64,000 bases of DNA from Linyphia triangularis. Taxonomy: Eukaryota > Arthropoda > Arachnida > Araneae > Linyphiidae. Below the pieces are notes generated by a model. The model worked only from the letters and a program-made list of their open reading frames with translations. It made no database searches and had not been told where the DNA came from. The stretch covers positions 84,428,305 to 84,492,304 of the forward strand of contig OZ021725.1 of assembly GCA_963978545.1 (NCBI GenBank), read 5' to 3'. Positions 48,301 through 54,746 of the stretch are shown here, in pieces. Position numbers and translations under genes: made by a program. Numbering within the stretch: the first letter of the stretch is position 1; each line of letters begins with the position of its first letter.

Positions 48301-48879
48301 GGGCAGTATGTCCTCGAGGGCGTGGTCTCTTACGGATACCAATGTGGCATGCCTAAAATTTCCGGAGTGTACACCAGGGTGTACTTCCATCTCAAGTGGA
48401 TCCAGCGATTCATAGAAGAAGGGAAAATTGGAGGACAAAATGGCAATTCCAGAGAATATGTAGGGCAAGCAGGAGGACAAGTTAATGGAGGAGAAAATGA
48501 AGGGGAAGCGGGAGGAGAAGATATTGGAGGAGAAAATCTAGGGCAAGCAGGAGGACAAGATAATGGAGGAGAAAATGAAGGGGAAACGGGAGGAGAAGAT
48601 AATGGAGGAGAAAATGTAGGGAAAACAGGAGGACAAAATAATGGAGAAGAAAATGAAGGGAAAGCAGGAGAAGAAGATAATAGAGGAGAAAATGAAGGGG
48701 AAGCAGGAGAAAAAGGTAATGGAGGAGAAAATGTAGGGCAAGCAGGAGGACAAGATAATGGAGAAGAAAATGAAGGGAAAGCAGGAGGAGAAGATATTGG
48801 AGGAGAAAATGAAGGGGAAGCAGGAGGACAAAATAATGGACTACAAAATGAAAGGAAAGCAGGAGGAGACTACGTATGA
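30639..48879 (+). CDS. secreted S1 serine protease with C-terminal Gly/Glu repeat tail (protease 1, whole gene)
   Basis: Seven coding exons (31, 105, 158, 95, 254, 161 and 618 bp) join without a stop to 473 residues. Residues 1-27 are a signal peptide (hydrophobic 9-21). Residues 28-84 are a propeptide with RSKR at 37-40, acidic Ser-rich sequence and no clip domain. Cleavage R84/LTGG would start the catalytic domain (85-321). The triad is H124 (TAAHC), D173 (NDIAIV) and S271 (GDSGGP). Cysteines C47-C191, C109-C125, C236-C256 and C267-C296 fit S1 disulfides. The chymotrypsin-189 position is G265, with Gly also at 216 and 226, so trypsin specificity is unlikely. Residues 322-473 are a cysteine-free tail with eleven 13-residue repeats. 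It is likely secreted; the substrate is unknown. Confidence 0.88.
30898..32127 (+). mobile_element. Tc1-family transposon, nearly full length, inactive
   Basis: 1230 bp with perfectly matching 30-bp terminal inverted repeats (30898-30927 and 32098-32127), starting CACTATCTGGCCAAAAGTAT, and TA at both sides (30896-30897 and 32128-32129). It holds one transposase frame disrupted by a frameshift and a stop. Intact ends mean a related transposase could in principle still recognise the copy. It sits in intron 1 of protease 1, same strand. Confidence 0.95.
31033..32063 (+). pseudogene. Tc1-type transposase, frameshifted and catalytically mutated
   Basis: From ATG 31033 the frame reads [18 protein letters not shown] and a paired helix-turn-helix region with TGRPKTL, then the catalytic domain ([27 protein letters not shown]). 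Near 31740 the frame shifts; the proper continuation is [19 protein letters not shown], a TAG stop at 31797-31799, then [20 protein letters not shown] to the stop at 32061-32063. The expected first Asp (usual motif SDES) is Glu, and the second (usual QQDN) is Gly; the third acidic residue (IEHLW) remains. With a frameshift, a stop and two altered catalytic positions it cannot be active. Confidence 0.92.
32580..32985 (-). repeat. tandem-unit element, family B (minus copy)
   Basis: About three diverged units of 127-129 bp (anchor CTTA-(C/T)(A/G)TTGAAAA at ~32624, 32751 and 32879). The segment ends with AGACAGACACTTTGTTTTAT followed by TATTATAGATA. Read in reverse it matches the array at 59984-60880, which starts AATAATAATAAAACAAGCTG and TGTCTGTCTG and repeats GCTCTGAAATTTTCAAC. 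Confidence 0.65.
33040..33144 (+). CDS. protease 1 exon 2 (signal peptide end, propeptide)
   Basis: Acceptor TATCTACAG, donor GTATGA. Starts with CC to complete Thr11, then [34 protein letters not shown] and one base. The hydrophobic run completes the signal peptide; a basic RSKR follows in the propeptide. Its phase (1 in, 1 out) matches exon 2 of protease 2, but no clip domain is encoded. Confidence 0.8.
33389..34344. mobile_element. foldback element with long diverged arms, interrupted by a MITE
   Basis: Without the insert at 33471-33948, the segment forms an inverted repeat of roughly 230-bp arms centred near 34108. From outside inwards, matching pairs include GATCTCTCACTGCAACTTCT against AGAAGTTGAGATAGAGATC, CTTGAAGCCGAAGAAG against CTTCTTAGACTTCAAG, AGCAACTTCCCCAAACTAG against CTAGTTTTGGGTGAAGTTGC, and ACTTGCAAAGCAGC against GCTCTGCAAGT. 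Identity is about 70-75% by eye. Related pieces lie at 49350-49445 and 57925-58165, so this is a dispersed family. Located in intron 2 of protease 1. Confidence 0.7.
33471..33948. mobile_element. piggyBac-like MITE inserted in the foldback element
   Basis: 478 bp bounded by inverted ends CCCCTTGACATACAA (33471-33485) and the reverse complement of CCCTTGACATACAA (33935-33948). TTAA precedes it and TTTA follows, consistent with a TTAA duplication with one mutation. Near the right end lie two palindromes: 8-bp arms TTGACGTC/GACGTCAA with a 5-nt spacer (about 33872-33892), and 11-bp arms AATGACGTCTC/GAGACGTCATT around a single C (about 33914-33936). CCC ends at TTAA suit piggyBac. No transposase. 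Confidence 0.65.
34351..35258. other. intron 2 of protease 1, no feature seen
   Basis: Unique intron sequence, somewhat GC-richer at 34370-34540, with no exon-like frame and splice-site pair that fits the gene's phases. Confidence 0.45.
35259..36482 (+). mobile_element. mariner element, fossil
   Basis: 1224 bp with diverged ends: left TTAGGGTGACAGGTAAGTAA, right (reversed) TTGGGAGGACCGGAAAGTAA; TA at 35257-35258 and 36483-36484. The decayed transposase shows mariner order: [13 protein letters not shown] and DICKCHRWF (first helix-turn-helix), [20 protein letters not shown] (linker), [18 protein letters not shown] (first catalytic block, expected Asp is Gly), [11 protein letters not shown] (second Asp kept) and [11 protein letters not shown] (third Asp kept), the DD34D arrangement. 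Many frameshifts and stops. Lies in intron 2 of protease 1. Confidence 0.88.
36508..36830. repeat. ~28-bp minisatellite, about 12 units
   Basis: Tandem units of the type GACTTAATTACAAGCGGCCT followed by TTTAGT, 25-30 bp each, with about 10-25% divergence. Two neighbouring units around 36570-36610 are almost identical. The array starts just after the right end of the mariner fossil and runs into a TA-repeat ending 26 bp before exon 3 of protease 1. Confidence 0.9.
36831..36892. repeat. (TA)n microsatellite
   Basis: Interrupted TA dinucleotide repeats, ending shortly upstream of the exon 3 acceptor (TTTTTAAATCAG). Confidence 0.95.
36919..37076 (+). CDS. protease 1 exon 3 (linker Cys, activation site)
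   Basis: Acceptor TTTTTAAATCAG, donor GTAAGT. Two bases complete Lys46, then [12 protein letters not shown] with the linker cysteine (pairs with the PICLP cysteine in S1 proteases), an acidic Ser/Asp stretch, and [18 protein letters not shown] holding the predicted activation bond R84/L85. The exon contains a run of seven G (about 37025-37031) and ends in phase 0 exactly as exon 3 of protease 2 (KWPWM, then donor). Confidence 0.92.
37077..38545. other. intron 3 of protease 1
   Basis: No extra exon or transposon recognised. It contains poly-C tracts (about 37534-37546 and 37886-37896), pyrimidine-rich low-complexity DNA, and a long poly-T tract just before the exon 4 acceptor. Confidence 0.5.
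38510..38535 (+). promoter_or_regulatory. extended polypyrimidine tract at exon 4 acceptor
   Basis: An unbroken run of about 26 T ends 10 bp before the acceptor (GCATTTGCAG). It strengthens the exon 4 splice call. Its length is likely to vary between individuals. Confidence 0.6.
38546..38640 (+). CDS. protease 1 exon 4 (catalytic His)
   Basis: Codes [20 protein letters not shown] and [11 protein letters not shown], then two bases before donor GTAAAC. CGGS and TAAHC are signature S1 blocks; H124 is the general base, and C109/C125 form the His-loop disulfide. It ends in phase 2, as the homologous exon of protease 2 does. Confidence 0.95.
38784..39536 (+). repeat. dispersed repeat, family C (copy 1)
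   Basis: About 750 bp that aligns end to end with 62167-62896 at roughly 70-80% identity by eye. Both start near AACTAGG(A/G)GTGTGGAACA, share ATGGCCAGTTTGGTGATATT and CAGACAGA, and end with GTAATTGAAAGTAAAAA. No intact frame. The two copies lie in different introns of the two paralogous proteases, so they are separate insertions of one element, not part of the gene duplication. This copy has a G run (39460-39473). Confidence 0.75.
39537..41531. other. intron 4 of protease 1, no gene seen
   Basis: AT-rich intron with a poly-T tract (39895-39926). No further element ends were found. Confidence 0.45.
41540..42258. mobile_element. hAT-like non-autonomous element
   Basis: 719 bp flanked by an exact 8-bp duplication TTCTAGAA (41532-41539 and 42259-42266), the target size of hAT transposons. 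The right end, reversed, starts CAGCGTTCGTC, while the left starts CGCCGCCCGCGGGCCGG, so the terminal match is weak. Both sub-terminal regions contain GGCCGGAT or its complement and the GGCCCGC-type words common in hAT MITEs. The interior is AT-rich without a transposase frame. Inserted in intron 4 of protease 1. Confidence 0.65.
42425..42678 (+). CDS. protease 1 exon 5 (catalytic Asp)
   Basis: Acceptor TTATTTATAG, donor GTACGA. Completes Arg130, then [32 protein letters not shown] with catalytic D173, MPICLP with the interdomain cysteine C191, and ILGWGRTSK, ending on the first base of a Gly codon. The open frame runs on into the intron to 42878, but protein similarity to S1 proteases ends at the donor. 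Confidence 0.95.
42755..43320. repeat. diverged ~144-bp tandem repeat in intron 5
   Basis: Two adjacent units (anchor AAATAGCAT(T/A)ATTAGAAATGG at ~42793 and 42937) and a third partial unit near 43240-43315 with CATCATTAGAAATTG and AATGATAAATCTTTAT. The third is separated by unrelated sequence. Nature unknown. Confidence 0.55.
43321..43726. other. intron 5 sequence, possible decayed retroelement
   Basis: A plus-strand frame around 43371-43510 reads [20 protein letters not shown] and a Lys/Glu-rich continuation, which could be an old retroelement piece, but no diagnostic motif was found. Confidence 0.2.
43731..44499 (-). mobile_element. solo LTR, Ty3/Gypsy-type
   Basis: A 769-bp segment that on the minus strand starts TGTTACGAATTTTTGTATA and ends CGCAACA, with a 4-bp ATAT target duplication (43727-43730 and 44500-44503). 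Inside, in LTR sense, are a TATA box (44091-44100), an AATAAA signal (43789-43794) and a block of repeated TCGCCAA-type words (44214-44300). TGTTAC...ACA ends with TATA and AATAAA in this order are typical of Ty3/Gypsy LTRs. No internal region or second LTR adjoins, so it arose by LTR-LTR recombination. Located in intron 5 of protease 1, antisense. Confidence 0.82.
44091..44100 (-). promoter_or_regulatory. LTR TATA box
   Basis: CTATATAAAC on the minus strand, followed downstream in the same sense by a GAGTGAGTCAGTCAGTTAGT region, where the LTR transcript probably starts. It could give antisense transcription within protease 1. Confidence 0.5.
44860..45560 (+). mobile_element. CR1-like LINE 3' fragment
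   Basis: Decayed reverse transcriptase pieces in order: [20 protein letters not shown] (matching the usual VYLDFSKAFDKVPH block), [17 protein letters not shown] (the YADD-type catalytic motif), then a C-terminal [20 protein letters not shown] block typical of the CR1 end. Many stops and shifts. A later hairpin insertion or duplication lies at 45194-45250. Located in intron 5 of protease 1. Confidence 0.75.
45194..45250. repeat. perfect 21-bp hairpin
   Basis: Arms 45194-45214 (TAGAGTAGGTCTTTTTAATA plus T) and 45230-45250 are exact reverse complements around a 15-nt AT-rich loop. It interrupts the decayed CR1 fragment. After it, ATTGATAAAT recurs from before the stem, hinting at a local inverted duplication. 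Confidence 0.95.
45561..47488. other. remaining intron 5 of protease 1
   Basis: AT-rich, with a short (TA)n at about 45713-45724. No supported feature. Confidence 0.45.
47489..47649 (+). CDS. protease 1 exon 6
   Basis: Acceptor TAAATTCCAG, donor GTATAT. Starts [16 protein letters not shown] and runs through [10 protein letters not shown] (first Cys of the methionine-loop disulfide) to [16 protein letters not shown]. It ends in phase 0 right before GDSGG. Gly265 here occupies the S1 specificity position where trypsin-like enzymes have Asp. Confidence 0.93.
47650..48261. other. intron 6 of protease 1, no feature seen
   Basis: AT-rich intron ending in acceptor ATGAATTTCAG. Confidence 0.5.
48262..48879 (+). 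CDS. protease 1 exon 7 (catalytic Ser and repeat tail)
   Basis: Starts [20 protein letters not shown] with S271, continues [20 protein letters not shown] (Gly216 and Gly226 equivalents, C296) and the final helix WIQRFIEE, which is where S1 proteases normally end. The same frame then continues for 152 residues of Gly/Glu/Asn/Gln/Ala-rich repeats to TGA at 48877-48879. There is no splice site or stop between domain and tail. Confidence 0.93.
   Translation, partial: GDSGGPVMSQNIDGQYVLEGVVSYGYQCGMPKISGVYTRVYFHLKWIQRFIEEGKIGGQNGNSREYVGQAGGQVNGGENEGEAGGEDIGGENLGQAGGQDNGGENEGETGGEDNGGENVGKTGGQNNGEENEGKAGEEDNRGENEGEAGEKGNGGENVGQAGGQDNGEENEGKAGGEDIGGENEGEAGGQNNGLQNERKAGGDYV
48448..48876 (+). repeat. 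coding minisatellite, 11 x 39 bp
   Basis: Exactly eleven 39-bp units, each 13 residues on the pattern GGENxGxAGGxDN, filling residues 331-473. Units alternate between a Gln type (VGQAGGQ) and a Glu type (EGEAGGE), most regularly in units 1-6, implying growth by a 78-bp double unit. The frame is kept in all units, which suggests selection on the tail or recent expansion. Confidence 0.95.
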
Positions 48880-49031
48880 GAATCTGAAGAAGCGGATGAG
48901 AAAAATGAGAGAATATGAGAAAAATATGAATTTTGAGAGCTAGATATGGGATAGAGGGACATAAAGCAGTATCATAATAGGAATCAAAGGCAAATTGTAC
49001 TGGAACTTTACTTAATGAAAAAAAAAAGTTA

Positions 49032-49037
49032 AATAAA
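49032..49037 (+). promoter_or_regulatory. possible polyadenylation signal of protease 1
   Basis: AATAAA 153 bp after the stop codon. A second AATAAA lies at 49175-49180. AT-richness makes chance matches common. Confidence 0.35.
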
Positions 49038-49349
49038 TATTTTGTTCATATTATTCAAGCAACTATAAAAGATATCTTAAGCGATTTTAAATATAACAGT
49101 CAAGTTTTGATACAATGTACTGATGAATTACGAAATTTTATATGGATATTTACACACCTCCGCCAAATTCAGACAATAAAATTATTGAATAATATAATAG
49201 ATGAATAATAAATTAAATAAAGAAAAATTCGTTACTTGAAAACAAAATCCAAAAGAAAACAAATTGAAGGAATTTATTTTTGAATAGATGAAAATTACTT
49301 TTGCATAGTTAATAAAATGAAAGGATGGTTGAGGGAGATCTCTAAATGA

Positions 49350-49445
49350 TCTCTCACATCAGATCTCTAACTGTAACTTCTGGATAGTGCATGCGAATTC
49401 ATTAACCTGGAGCCAAAGAAGACTTAACAATCAACATAGAGATAA
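49350..49445. repeat. foldback-family fragment
   Basis: Matches the outer left arm of the element at 33389: CAGATCTCTAACTGTAACTT, CTGGATAGTGCATGCG, GGAGCCAAAGAAGACTTAAC. Only this arm piece is recognisable. Confidence 0.55.
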
Positions 49446-50694
49446 ATCTATATTAATAGCTATGCCCCTTGTTGATGTGCCATAATTGTTAAGATTGATC
49501 TCGATTTTGCTTGTTAAGCCTGAGAACATTTAAAGTGGTACAGCATGACGACAACTAAATTGTCTTTACCTACTTGAAAAAAAGAAATAGTTTTGTAAGC
49601 TATCTAAAAGTTACATTTTAAGACCAGTTAAAAAGACGTTGTATATAGGATTTCATCGATACGATGTAGGTGATATTTATTGCAACTCTGATTGATTTAC
49701 GTCACGCAATTCTAAGTAAATTTTCAGCCAAAAGAGAATATTTTTACTATTTCTCTTTGCGCTAGGATAAACGTCAAGGATTGAAAGTTAATGTAATTTA
49801 AACAATGAAATAAAACTAGCTGAAAGTCTAGTTAAACAACAAAATTTTGTTTTTACACTATTTCTACCTGTTTTAAGCATCTTAGTTATGAAGGGGGAAA
49901 AGGACATTAGGATATGCCACATATTGAACGCTGTGTTTTGTTTCTATACTTGGAGGATTTGTATTTGAAATCATGAAAGCTTAATATAAATGTGAGCTAG
50001 AAACTTTTCTACTAATTCAGCTTATTGGTTATATGTAAGGCGCGTAGCTAAGGGGTGGGATAAGGAGATGTATCCCCTACCGAAATTATAAGTTGATCTC
50101 ATGGATAACGATGAAAGAATATAATTCATTGCGTACAGCAGAATATAATTTAAAATCTAAACTAAGTTTTTATACAAACAAAAAATAAAAAATAATTTTC
50201 GAATATTCAACTAACATATGCTAAGAGATCTTTTTATATCCTCTTTCAAGGACTATGTCACCAAGCCATTGCTTTACTTTATGCAATCGTTGACAAATCA
50301 CAAACAAATAGCATCTTTCTGACTAATGGTTTGTAACCAGTTCGATCCCAAGGCACAGAAGCTATTCCCTTCTTTTTTGAAAATGATCAGACACCACGAT
50401 GATTATGACAGATGGTCTCGTTTCGATCATCAGTCTGGGAACGGCATTTCTCCTATTCAAAGGTCAAAGGCCTTGTATCCCAAGGTGCTCCTGTTTGAAT
50501 TCCAATGCACCATTAACAAACACTGAACAAAGAAATTTTGAACAAACAAAATTTATTTGTAAAAATTACTTTAACAAATTCTGATGTCTTTTATCTCTCT
50601 CTCTCTCTCTCTCTCTCTATACACAAATGTTTTACACAAGAGAATTGAACATTTCTAGGGAAACGTTCACACGCTAATTTTTAATTTACATCAA

Positions 50695-50733
<39 letters not shown>

Positions 50734-51157
50734 TATAAATCATAAATGTTAAAAAAAAAAAATTATAGTATATGTAATTAAAAAAAATAACAAAACAACA
50801 TTTGAAACTTTTACAGCGAAACGTCTAAAAATGAGGGATAAAGTCGCATTTAGATAAGTATGAACTCTCTTTTCTACATTATTATCAAGCTATTCCATTT
50901 TTTAAATGTTTCATAATGTAACAATGTTAACAGCAACGAGAGTTTTGAATGCTCAATTCAAAACATTTAACTGTATAATATTTCCGACTAAAATGATACT
51001 GCTCTGCAACATTACAATTGACTAGGTTTTGAGTATACATACTAACTCGACTTTGACTATAAGCAATCTCATTGGAAAGTCTACACCTATAGTCATTTCA
51101 CTGTACCTAAACACAACTTTTATAGCAATAAAACTGTTGGCTTTAGCGGTTTACAGC
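49446..51157. other. intergenic, no gene seen
   Basis: Between the two protease genes. Contains a (TC)n run (50593-50618) and a ~34-nt poly-T tract (50697-50730). A B-box-like GTTCGATCCC near 50340 lacks a matching A box. Confidence 0.45.
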
Positions 51158-51300
51158 CAAGTTAGTGATAACCCCAGAAGCACAAATCCGCTGGTCAATA
51201 TCTGCTCGATACTGGCCAATCCTGATGTGGACCGTTGTAGACTGTCCATTGCTACAGATCTTGGCCAATTTCGCCCTGTGCTGGGTAAAATGCACTGAGA
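51158..51300 (+). repeat. dispersed repeat, family A (plus copy)
   Basis: Counterpart of 29195-29325 in opposite orientation, with AGAAGCACAAATCCGCTGG, TACTGGCCAATCCTGATGTG and CAATTTCGCCCTGTGCTGGG. Similarity may extend about 30 bp further right. Confidence 0.6.
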
Positions 51301-52590
51301 GTTTTGATGCCGAGTTTTAAAATGTAAATATAGTGTTATAAGAAAAGACAGAAGGATAAAAAAATATTTTTTTGATGGTTTTGACATTATTATTTTTTCA
51401 AAAATTATGCATTTTAGAACGATGCTGGAGATTTGGCATGGAGAATCTTCCCAGAATCCATGTTTCCGACATTGTCCAATACCGCTGAGTTACACGGAAA
51501 GGGGCTTTACTGGAAACCTTGCATTATCTTAACCATAAACAAAGTGGGATTCTGGTTGGTTGTCTAATGTTTGATAATAAAGGTAATATGTGGGATTCAA
51601 AGTCTAAAAACTCTGAGAAGTTTGATTCAAGTGACAACATCATATTGCAGTAACTTGTTTAAGGAAAATAAGGTTTAAGAACTTTTAGTGACTTCTCTAA
51701 GGTAAATAGGTAAATTTTCATTAACCAATCCCCAAACCATGTTAAAATTTAATAAAACATTAAAAATCATTTCTTTTATACAGAAAGTAATTTCCGAATG
51801 ATATATAATTTCTCCTTGGAGTTTTATTTGAAATATGACCTGGTCGGATTATTTTTTAAGTTTAATGATAAGTGTTTTTTTTTTTTTTTTTTTTTTTTTA
51901 AGGAAAATCAAGTTATATGAAATTTTTAAATTTTGACTTTTGAAAAATTGTAATTATAAGGCCAGAAACTATACTGAATACTAATTGATAGCCTAAATCA
52001 TGTTATTGAGTGAGAACATTTTGAGACTATAAAAAGTTTTGAAATTTTCAAAATTCAAACATTTTGAATATCACTGATTAATTACCCCATACTAGTAGAG
52101 AACCGATTTCACTACTGACCTATAATTCTGAACTAGCTGAATACCCGTGCTGCGCTACGAAATTTTACCATTAGCATTTTAGCGATCAAAAGACATTCAT
52201 GTATTCTACACTTCAGACGTTTGCTCCCTTTTCGATCCCGACAAATTGATTTATCAAAATAGGAACTTTCCTTTGTTGACATTTTAAACGAAATTTATAA
52301 TTGTGAATAGTAAACTGGAATAGTTTATTGTGTTTATGTTTGCTCTTAGTTCTAAATTTCAAAGTAGTAGCTGTATTGGAATTAAGTTAATTAGACATTA
52401 AGTTAATCCTCGTATAGTTTCAATGTTGCGTCGTCTTTTCATCCCTTAAAAATTCGTTAATCGATATTGGAATGACTTATTTTTTTTAACATTTGCAAAA
52501 AAATATCAGAAAAATGACTACATTGGAAGAGGAACATTCGGATATCCCTCGTTTGGAACATTTAACCCCTTTTCGACCACTTAAAGTGTG

Positions 52591-53860
52591 TTAATCGAGA
52601 TCGGAATAGTTTACTTTTTCTATTTTTACCATTGTTGATATTTGTGCCGATTTTCAGAGTTGTGACTATGTGGGAAGTAGGATTTTCGAATGTCCCCCGT
52701 TTGGAACGTTTAACCCCTTTTCGACCCCTTAAAGTGGGTTAATCGAGATCGGAATAGTTTACTTTTTCTATTTTTACCATTGTTGATATTTGTGCCGATT
52801 TTCAGAGTTGTGACTATGTGGGAAGTAGGATTTTCGAATGTCCCCCGTTTGGAACGTTTAACCCCTTTTCGACCCCTTAAAGTGTGTTAATCGAGATCGG
52901 AATAGTTTACTTTTTCTATTTTTACCAATGTTGATATTTGTGCCGATTTTCAGAGTTGTGACTATGTGGGAAGTAGGATTTTCGAATGTCCCCCGTTTGG
53001 AACGTTTGACCCCTTTTCGACCCCTTAAAGTGTGTTAATCGAGATCGGAATAGTTTACTTTTTCTATTTTTACCATTGTTGATATTTGTGCCGATTTTCA
53101 GAGTTGTGACTATGTGGGAAGTAGGATTTTCGAATGTCCCCCGTTTGGAACGTTTAACCCCTTTTCGACCCCTTAAAGTGTGTTAATCGAGATCGGAATA
53201 GTTTACTTTTTCTATTTTTACCATTGTTGATATTTGTGCCGATTTTCAGAGTTGTGACTATGTGGGAAGTAGGATTTTCGAATGTCCCCCGTTTGGAACG
53301 TTTGACCCCTTTTCGACCCCTTAAAGTGTGTTAATCGAGATCGGAATAGTTTACTTTTTCTATTTTTACCATTGTTGATATTTGTGCCGATTTTCAGAGT
53401 TGTGACTATGTGGGAAGTAGGATTTTCGAATGTCCCCCGTTTGGAACGTTTGACCCCTTTTCGACCCCTTAAAGTGTGTTAATCGAGATCGGAATAGTTT
53501 ACTTTTTCTATTTTTACCATTGTTGATATTTGTGCCGATTTTCAGAGTTGTGACTATGTGGGAAGTAGGATTTTCGAATGTCCCCCGTTTGGAACGTTTG
53601 ACCCCTTTTCGACCCCTTAAAGTGTGTTAATCGAGATCGGAATAGTTTACTTTTTCTATTTTTACCATTGTTGATATTTGTGCCGATTTTCAGAGTTGTG
53701 ACTATGTGGGAAGTAGGATTTTCGAATGTCCCCCGTTTGGAACGTTTGACCCCTTTTCGACCCCTTAAAGTGTGTTAATCGAGATCGGAATAGTTTACTT
53801 TTTCTATTTTTACCATTGTTGATATTTGTGCCGATTTTCAGAGTTGTGACTATGTGGGAA
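52591..53860. repeat. 148-bp satellite-like array, nine units
   Basis: Units start TTAATCGAGATCGGAATAGT at 52591, 52739, 52887, 53035, 53183, 53331, 53479, 53627 and 53775, a strict 148-bp period. They differ at very few bases (for example TTTAACCCC against TTTGACCCC, GTGTG against GTGGG), so the array is recently homogenised. The last unit is cut off by the (GAGT)n tract. A diverged unit precedes the array from about 52450. Confidence 0.97.
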
Positions 53861-53875
53861 GTGGGAGAATTAGTG

Positions 53876-53938
53876 ATGAGTGAGTCAGTGAGTCAGTGAG
53901 TGAGTGAGTGAGTGAGTGAGTGAGTGAGTGAGTGAGGG
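53876..53938. repeat. (GAGT)n microsatellite
   Basis: GAGTGAGTCAGTGAGTCAGT followed by pure GAGT repeats at the edge of the minisatellite element. Confidence 0.95.
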
Positions 53939-54573
53939 CTTTGCCTTATATATATAGAGATTTAATATTAAAACCAAAAAATAATAAAATTCTCTTATGT
54001 TAAGTTTTCGTTAAACAAACCGCCAAGCATTGTTGAAATTTAATAAAATTTAATTTTTTAAAAGAAGAAAAAATTACAATAATGTTCTCTAATTTCTATT
54101 TGACTTCTAATATAATTTATCCTGATTTTTTTTTTTTTTTTTTTTTTTTTAATTTTTTAATTTTTAATAAGTTTTTTTAGAAAAATCAAGTTATATAAAG
54201 TGTTGACTCTTGAAACATTGTAATTTTAAAGCCAGAAACTATTTCAATACTGAACGAAAGTCACATTCAGTAAGAACTTTTTTAGTCCATATAGGTTTTA
54301 AAATTTTGAAAATTCAAAAAATTTTAAATTTGAATATTAATGATTAATAGACCCATTCTACCACGGAACTAATTTCACCACCGATGTATAATTTGTATTT
54401 AAAGCTTTACTGTATATTTTTTTTTTTAAATCTGCAAATGACACCATTCTGCTATTGTAAGTTCTTACTTGACAAATTGCCAAACATTCTTAAAAAAAAA
54501 TTTCAAAATTTCATGTTTCCTTTGAACAGGATGAGATTGCATATTTTATCATTTTTCACTGTAGTTGTATTTT

Positions 54574-54746
54574 AACAACAACAGCAACAATAATAATAAT
54601 AATAATAATGATGATGATGATAATAATGATGATGATAATAATAATGATGATAATGATAATAATGATGATGATGATAATAATAATAATAATAATAAGAAGA
54701 AGAATATTAATAATGATGAGGATGATGGTGATGATGATGATGATGC
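54574..54746. repeat. trinucleotide microsatellite (AAT/GAT)n
   Basis: Runs of AAT, GAT and AAC triplets over about 170 bp. They give long homopolymeric frames (Asn/Asp, Met/Ile) on both strands that should not be read as genes. Confidence 0.97.

Larger units (their letters stand above)
52134..53965. mobile_element. element carrying a 148-bp minisatellite
   Basis: About 1.8 kb from CTAGCTGAATACCCGTGCTG to TTGCCTTATATATATAGAGA, interrupting the 460-bp tandem repeat. It has a unique ~300-bp head, a nine-unit 148-bp array (52591 onward) preceded by one diverged unit, then (GAGT)n and a TATATATA tail. No reading frame. The class is unknown; an internal array between a fixed head and a simple-repeat tail occurs in some non-autonomous arthropod elements. 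Confidence 0.5.
51700..54560. repeat. ~460-bp tandem repeat, split by an inserted element
   Basis: Two units (about 51700-52133 and 53966-54395) share TTAAAATTTAATAAAA/TTGAAATTTAATAAAA, a poly-T tract, AAATCAAGTTATAT, GGCCAGAAACTAT/AGCCAGAAACTAT and TTTCAC(T/C)AC near the end. A partial third unit begins at about 54460 (CTTGACAAATTGCCAAACAT). Removing 52134-53965 brings the first two to a spacing of about 460 bp, so the tandem repeat is older than that insertion. Confidence 0.65.

Noticed and set aside
48181..48831. Minus-strand frames opposite protease 1 exon 7
   Set aside because: They are shadows of the coding minisatellite; the plus strand carries GDSGGP and the S1 C-terminus.
50326..50526. 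Possible SINE or small gene with B-box-like GTTCGATCCC
   Set aside because: No A box at the right distance, no target duplication and no repeated copy in the window.
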